This document shows, piece by piece, positions 61,312 to 64,000 of a DNA stretch of 64,000 bases. The notes below the pieces were generated by a model that saw only the letters and a list, made by a program, of their open reading frames with translations, did no database searches and had not been told where the DNA came from. The DNA is taken from the NCBI RefSeq assembly GCF_038002965.1, contig NZ_JBBOOE010000001.1:2213001-2277000 (forward strand). Reading direction: 5' to 3'. The position numbers and the translations under genes are program-made. Numbering within the stretch: the first letter of the stretch is position 1; each line of letters begins with the position of its first letter. The stretch is from Robertmurraya sp. FSL R5-0851. Its GTDB lineage: Bacteria; Bacillota; Bacilli; Bacillales; Cytobacillaceae.

Positions 61312-62310
61312 TTAATTGATCTTTTGTAATTTGGATTCAGAGAATAAATGACAAGCAGCCATGTGATTGGAACCTATCGTACTTAGCTCTGGTTTCATTT
61401 CTTTACAAAGTGGTATAACATAAGGACATCTTGTACTTAATCGGCAACCACTCGGCGGATTAATCGGACTAGGTAGATCTCCATCGAGGACAATTCGTTC
61501 CTTTTTAAAGGTAGGATCTGGGATTGGAATTGCTGAAAGTAAAGCTTGCGTATATGGGTGCTTAGGATTTTTGTAGATCTTCTCCGCGTCCCCAACCTCA
61601 ACGATTTCTCCTAAATACATCACACCAATTTTATCGCTCACATGTTTTACGACTGATAAATCATGGGAGATAAACAAATAAGTTAGTTTAAATTCTTTTT
61701 GTAATTCATTTAATAGATTTAAAATTTGAGATTGAATAGAGACGTCAAGCGCAGATACCGCTTCATCACAAATAACTAATTTTGGGTTTAAGGCAATCGC
61801 ACGCGCAATTCCGATTCGCTGTCTTTGACCTCCAGAAAATTCATGTGGATATCGATTGATATACTGCTGACTTAAGCCCACCATTTCTAGTAAATCCTTA
61901 ACCTTTTGTACACGTTCTTGTTTGTTATAAACCCCATGTATATCAAACGGTGCACTAATGATCTGTCCAACGGTCATTTTAGGATTGAGGGATTCATAGG
62001 GTTTCTGGAATACCATTTGCATTTGCTTTCGGCTTTTACGTAGTTCCCTCCCACGTAATTCTAGGAAATTTCTACCTTCAAAGTTGATTTCACCACTATC
62101 TGCTTTGATTAACCCCATAATCAAACGTGCCAAAGTACTTTTACCGCATCCGGATTCACCAACTAAACCAAAGGTTTCTCCTTCATTAATGGTAAAGCTA
62201 ACACCATTTACTGCTTGAACATAATTTTTATGTGTAGAAAATAATTTTTTATCACTAACAGGAAAGTGTTTTTTTACATTTTTAACCTCTAAAAGAGTGT
62301 TACTTTTCAA
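61312..62310 (-). CDS. Oligopeptide-type ABC transporter ATP-binding protein (OppF-like)
   Basis: This 332-residue ATPase has Walker A GESGCGKST, signature FSGGQRQRIGIARA, Walker B LVICDEAVSALD and the switch His in FISHDLSVVKH. The C-terminal oligopeptide-transporter extension has a Cys pattern (CRLSTRCPYVIPLC) that may hold an iron-sulfur cluster or zinc. A TTG start follows GAGGAGAC. It is the partner of the OppD-like ATPase upstream. Confidence 0.93.
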   Translation of the reverse strand: MKSNTLLEVKNVKKHFPVSDKKLFSTHKNYVQAVNGVSFTINEGETFGLVGESGCGKSTLARLIMGLIKADSGEINFEGRNFLELRGRELRKSRKQMQMVFQKPYESLNPKMTVGQIISAPFDIHGVYNKQERVQKVKDLLEMVGLSQQYINRYPHEFSGGQRQRIGIARAIALNPKLVICDEAVSALDVSIQSQILNLLNELQKEFKLTYLFISHDLSVVKHVSDKIGVMYLGEIVEVGDAEKIYKNPKHPYTQALLSAIPIPDPTFKKERIVLDGDLPSPINPPSGCRLSTRCPYVIPLCKEMKPELSTIGSNHMAACHLFSESKLQKIN

Positions 62311-62317
62311 TGTCTCC

Positions 62318-63298
62318 TCACACTCCTTCGTTTATATGCCAACATTTAGCCGTATGATTGGATTTGATCTTTTGTAACTCTGGTTCCTTTTCAACACACA
62401 AATCTGTAGCAAAAGAACAACGTGGATTAAATCTACAGCCTTTTGGCATTGAATTAATTGTCGGAACATTTCCTGGAATGCTATATAGGGTTTTATCAAC
62501 CTGATGTAATGGTGGAACTGATTTGATTAACCCTTTCGTATACGGGTGTTTGGGCTTTTTAAATATGGTCATTACATCTGCTTCTTCGACGATTTGCCCC
62601 GCATACATAACGGCAACTCGATCAGCCATTTCGGCTACTACTCCTAAATCATGGGTAATTAGCAGAATGGCCATATTAAACTCTTTTTTGATTTTATTTA
62701 ATAAATCTAAAATTCTAGCTTGCACAGTCACGTCCAAAGCAGTTGTCGGTTCATCGGCAATTAATAAGTCTGGTTTACAGGATAGGGCCATCGCAATCAT
62801 GACACGTTGGCACATTCCACCCGAGAGTTCATGGGGATATGCATCGAATATGGTTTCAGGGTGAGGGATTCCAACTTCCTTCAACAGTTCGATTGCTCTC
62901 CTTTTAGCCTCTTCTTTCGAAATGTCCTCATGAATTTGGATGGCTTCCGTTATTTGACTTCCGCAAGTAAATACAGGATCAAGGGCTGACATTGGATCCT
63001 GGAAGATCATAGAGATAGACTTCCCTCTAATTTTGTTCATCTCTACTCTGTTTAATTTCACCAAATCTATATCTTGGAAAAGAATCTCACCTGAAGCTAT
63101 TTTCCCGGAAGAAGGTAGAAGCTGCATAAGTGACATAGATGTAATGGTTTTTCCACTCCCACTCTCACCTACGATACATAACGTTTCACCTTTTTTTAGG
63201 GACAAGTTGACATCCTTTATGGCTGGAAAAACACCATAATCTGTATTAAATACAGTCGATAAACCCTTTATATCAAGAAGTGCATTCCCCACAAACAT
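62318..63298 (-). CDS. Oligopeptide-type ABC transporter ATP-binding protein (OppD-like)
   Basis: This 326-residue ATPase has Walker A GESGSGKTI, signature LSGGMCQRVMIAMA, Walker B LLIADEPTTALD and the switch His in LITHDLGVVAEMAD. The C-terminal Cys motif is CRFNPRCSFATDLC. It is the first gene of the five-gene transporter plus kinase operon, behind GGAGTGAGGAGGG. A TATAAT-like region lies about 45 bp upstream, between it and the preceding hydantoinase terminator. Confidence 0.93.
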   Translation of the reverse strand: MFVGNALLDIKGLSTVFNTDYGVFPAIKDVNLSLKKGETLCIVGESGSGKTITSMSLMQLLPSSGKIASGEILFQDIDLVKLNRVEMNKIRGKSISMIFQDPMSALDPVFTCGSQITEAIQIHEDISKEEAKRRAIELLKEVGIPHPETIFDAYPHELSGGMCQRVMIAMALSCKPDLLIADEPTTALDVTVQARILDLLNKIKKEFNMAILLITHDLGVVAEMADRVAVMYAGQIVEEADVMTIFKKPKHPYTKGLIKSVPPLHQVDKTLYSIPGNVPTINSMPKGCRFNPRCSFATDLCVEKEPELQKIKSNHTAKCWHINEGV

Positions 63299-63430
63299 CC
63301 CTCCTCACTCCTATTAGAACGCCTAATGGTATTGTTTTGTTATAATATATAATAAGTCATCTTGTGAGAATATTCAATCTTATTTGAAAATTAACACAAA
63401 ACTCTTATTATATTAATAACAAATTTAGAT

Positions 63431-63481
63431 AAAAAAGCGCTCCTACCTTGACTTTCTTATTAAACCTGTAGAGAGCGCTCT
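63431..63481 (-). terminator. Terminator of the hydantoinase operon
   Basis: On the minus strand AGCGCTCTCTAC pairs with GTAGGAGCGCT across a 21-nt loop, followed by TTTTTTATC, just after the hydantoinase-B stop. Confidence 0.85.
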
Positions 63482-63485
63482 ATTA

Positions 63486-64000
63486 TTAAATACTATTTTG
63501 CAAGACACCAAGCCTATTTCTCTTTGTTTCTTCTATATCAATAGAGTAGGTTCCATTGTTATAAATGATACTAACACCATAGTCTTCTAAAGCTTTTTCT
63601 ACTGAGACCTTCTGATCAATAACATCAAATAAAACTAACTCTGGATTTCTTTCAAATGGTGATCCAAAACCTCCTGATCCAGGTGAACTTACTCTAACAA
63701 CATCACCTTTATTTAATGGTAGTTCTGATACTTTTGAACTTAATTTAATTTCTTCTTTTCCGTTCTTTGCAAAAGAGAAAATACCAGGACTTCCTTCTTT
63801 TCCACCATTAATTCCCCAAGGTGCAAACTTATGTCGATCCCCAAGACCGGTATAGGAAAGGCCATCGGTTAAAATACGATAGTCACGTTGAATTCCTAAT
63901 CCTCCACGGTGTAAGCCTGCTCCACCCGAATCCGTTCGAAGCGCATACTTCTCAATTAAGATTGGATACTCTCTTTCAAGTGCTTCTACTGGTAGATTAG
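63486..64000 (-). CDS. Hydantoinase B/oxoprolinase family protein, C-terminal part
   Basis: Only the last ~171 residues are in the window; the gene enters from the right edge. It shows YALRTDSGGAGLHRGGLGIQ, KFAPWGINGGKEGSPG and VSSPGSGGFGSPFERNPELV, which are the C-terminal landmarks of HyuB/oxoprolinase beta subunits that open cyclic amides such as hydantoins or 5-oxoproline with ATP. It is upstream of the oligopeptide-type ABC operon but has its own terminator, so the two are separate transcripts. The neighbouring importer might supply the substrate. Confidence 0.9.
   Translation of the reverse strand, partial: NLPVEALEREYPILIEKYALRTDSGGAGLHRGGLGIQRDYRILTDGLSYTGLGDRHKFAPWGINGGKEGSPGIFSFAKNGKEEIKLSSKVSELPLNKGDVVRVSSPGSGGFGSPFERNPELVLFDVIDQKVSVEKALEDYGVSIIYNNGTYSIDIEETKRNRLGVLQNSI

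Overview
The window is low-GC DNA from a spore-former-type Firmicute, most likely a Bacillaceae species. The evidence is strong AGGAGG-type ribosome binding sites, frequent TTG and GTG starts, S-box and cobalamin riboswitches, a metE with tandem SAM-I and cobalamin switches, and a melREDCA locus in the Bacillus subtilis gene order. Almost every operon runs on the minus strand. I found no rRNA, tRNA, CRISPR array, phage or plasmid module.

Layout. 1-8.4 kb holds a minus-strand amide-hydrolysis set: an FCD-type GntR regulator, a TauE-type exporter broken by a frameshift, an amidase, an M20 amidohydrolase and the start of a DUF5058-like membrane protein. Two different copies of one IS4-family element sit head-to-tail in the middle of it. 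Upstream lies a decayed GH43 beta-xylosidase. 8.9-15.5 kb holds B12-independent enzymes under cobalamin riboswitches: metE (SAM-I plus cobalamin) and nrdDG (cobalamin). 15.7-20.1 kb is a nucleobase or cyclic-amide set: CodB, a CodA-like deaminase and a NodB-fold amidohydrolase, with a YheO-like regulator divergent from them. 20.4-25.4 kb holds DoxX/esterase, an XRE-cupin regulator, a putative PD-(D/E)XK protein, a BrnT/BrnA toxin-antitoxin pair and an aldo/keto reductase. 25.4-31.1 kb is a sugar ABC importer with a Gfo/Idh oxidoreductase and a LacI regulator with three visible operators. 31.3-35.2 kb is an FbpABC-type ABC importer. 35.9-41.6 kb is melREDCA.

42-52.5 kb is a molybdenum-hydroxylase catabolic cluster: BenE permease, enoyl-CoA hydratase, acyl-CoA ligase, the three hydroxylase subunits, CoxG, a MocA-like cytidylyltransferase, XdhC and an AraC-type response regulator. 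52.8-56.8 kb holds miscellaneous small genes, including a thioredoxin-fold gene interrupted by TAG-TGA at its active site. 57-64 kb is an oligopeptide-type ABC operon with a PfkB-family sugar kinase, following the 3' end of a hydantoinase-B gene.

The main structures that are not ordinary genes are: a multi-hairpin intergenic repeat family of up to about 340 bp, in four copies; a possible former selenocysteine codon with a SECIS-like hairpin; a MocA-like gene that appears to need an ATT start; and several reading frames broken by single-base changes, which may be real decay or sequencing error.
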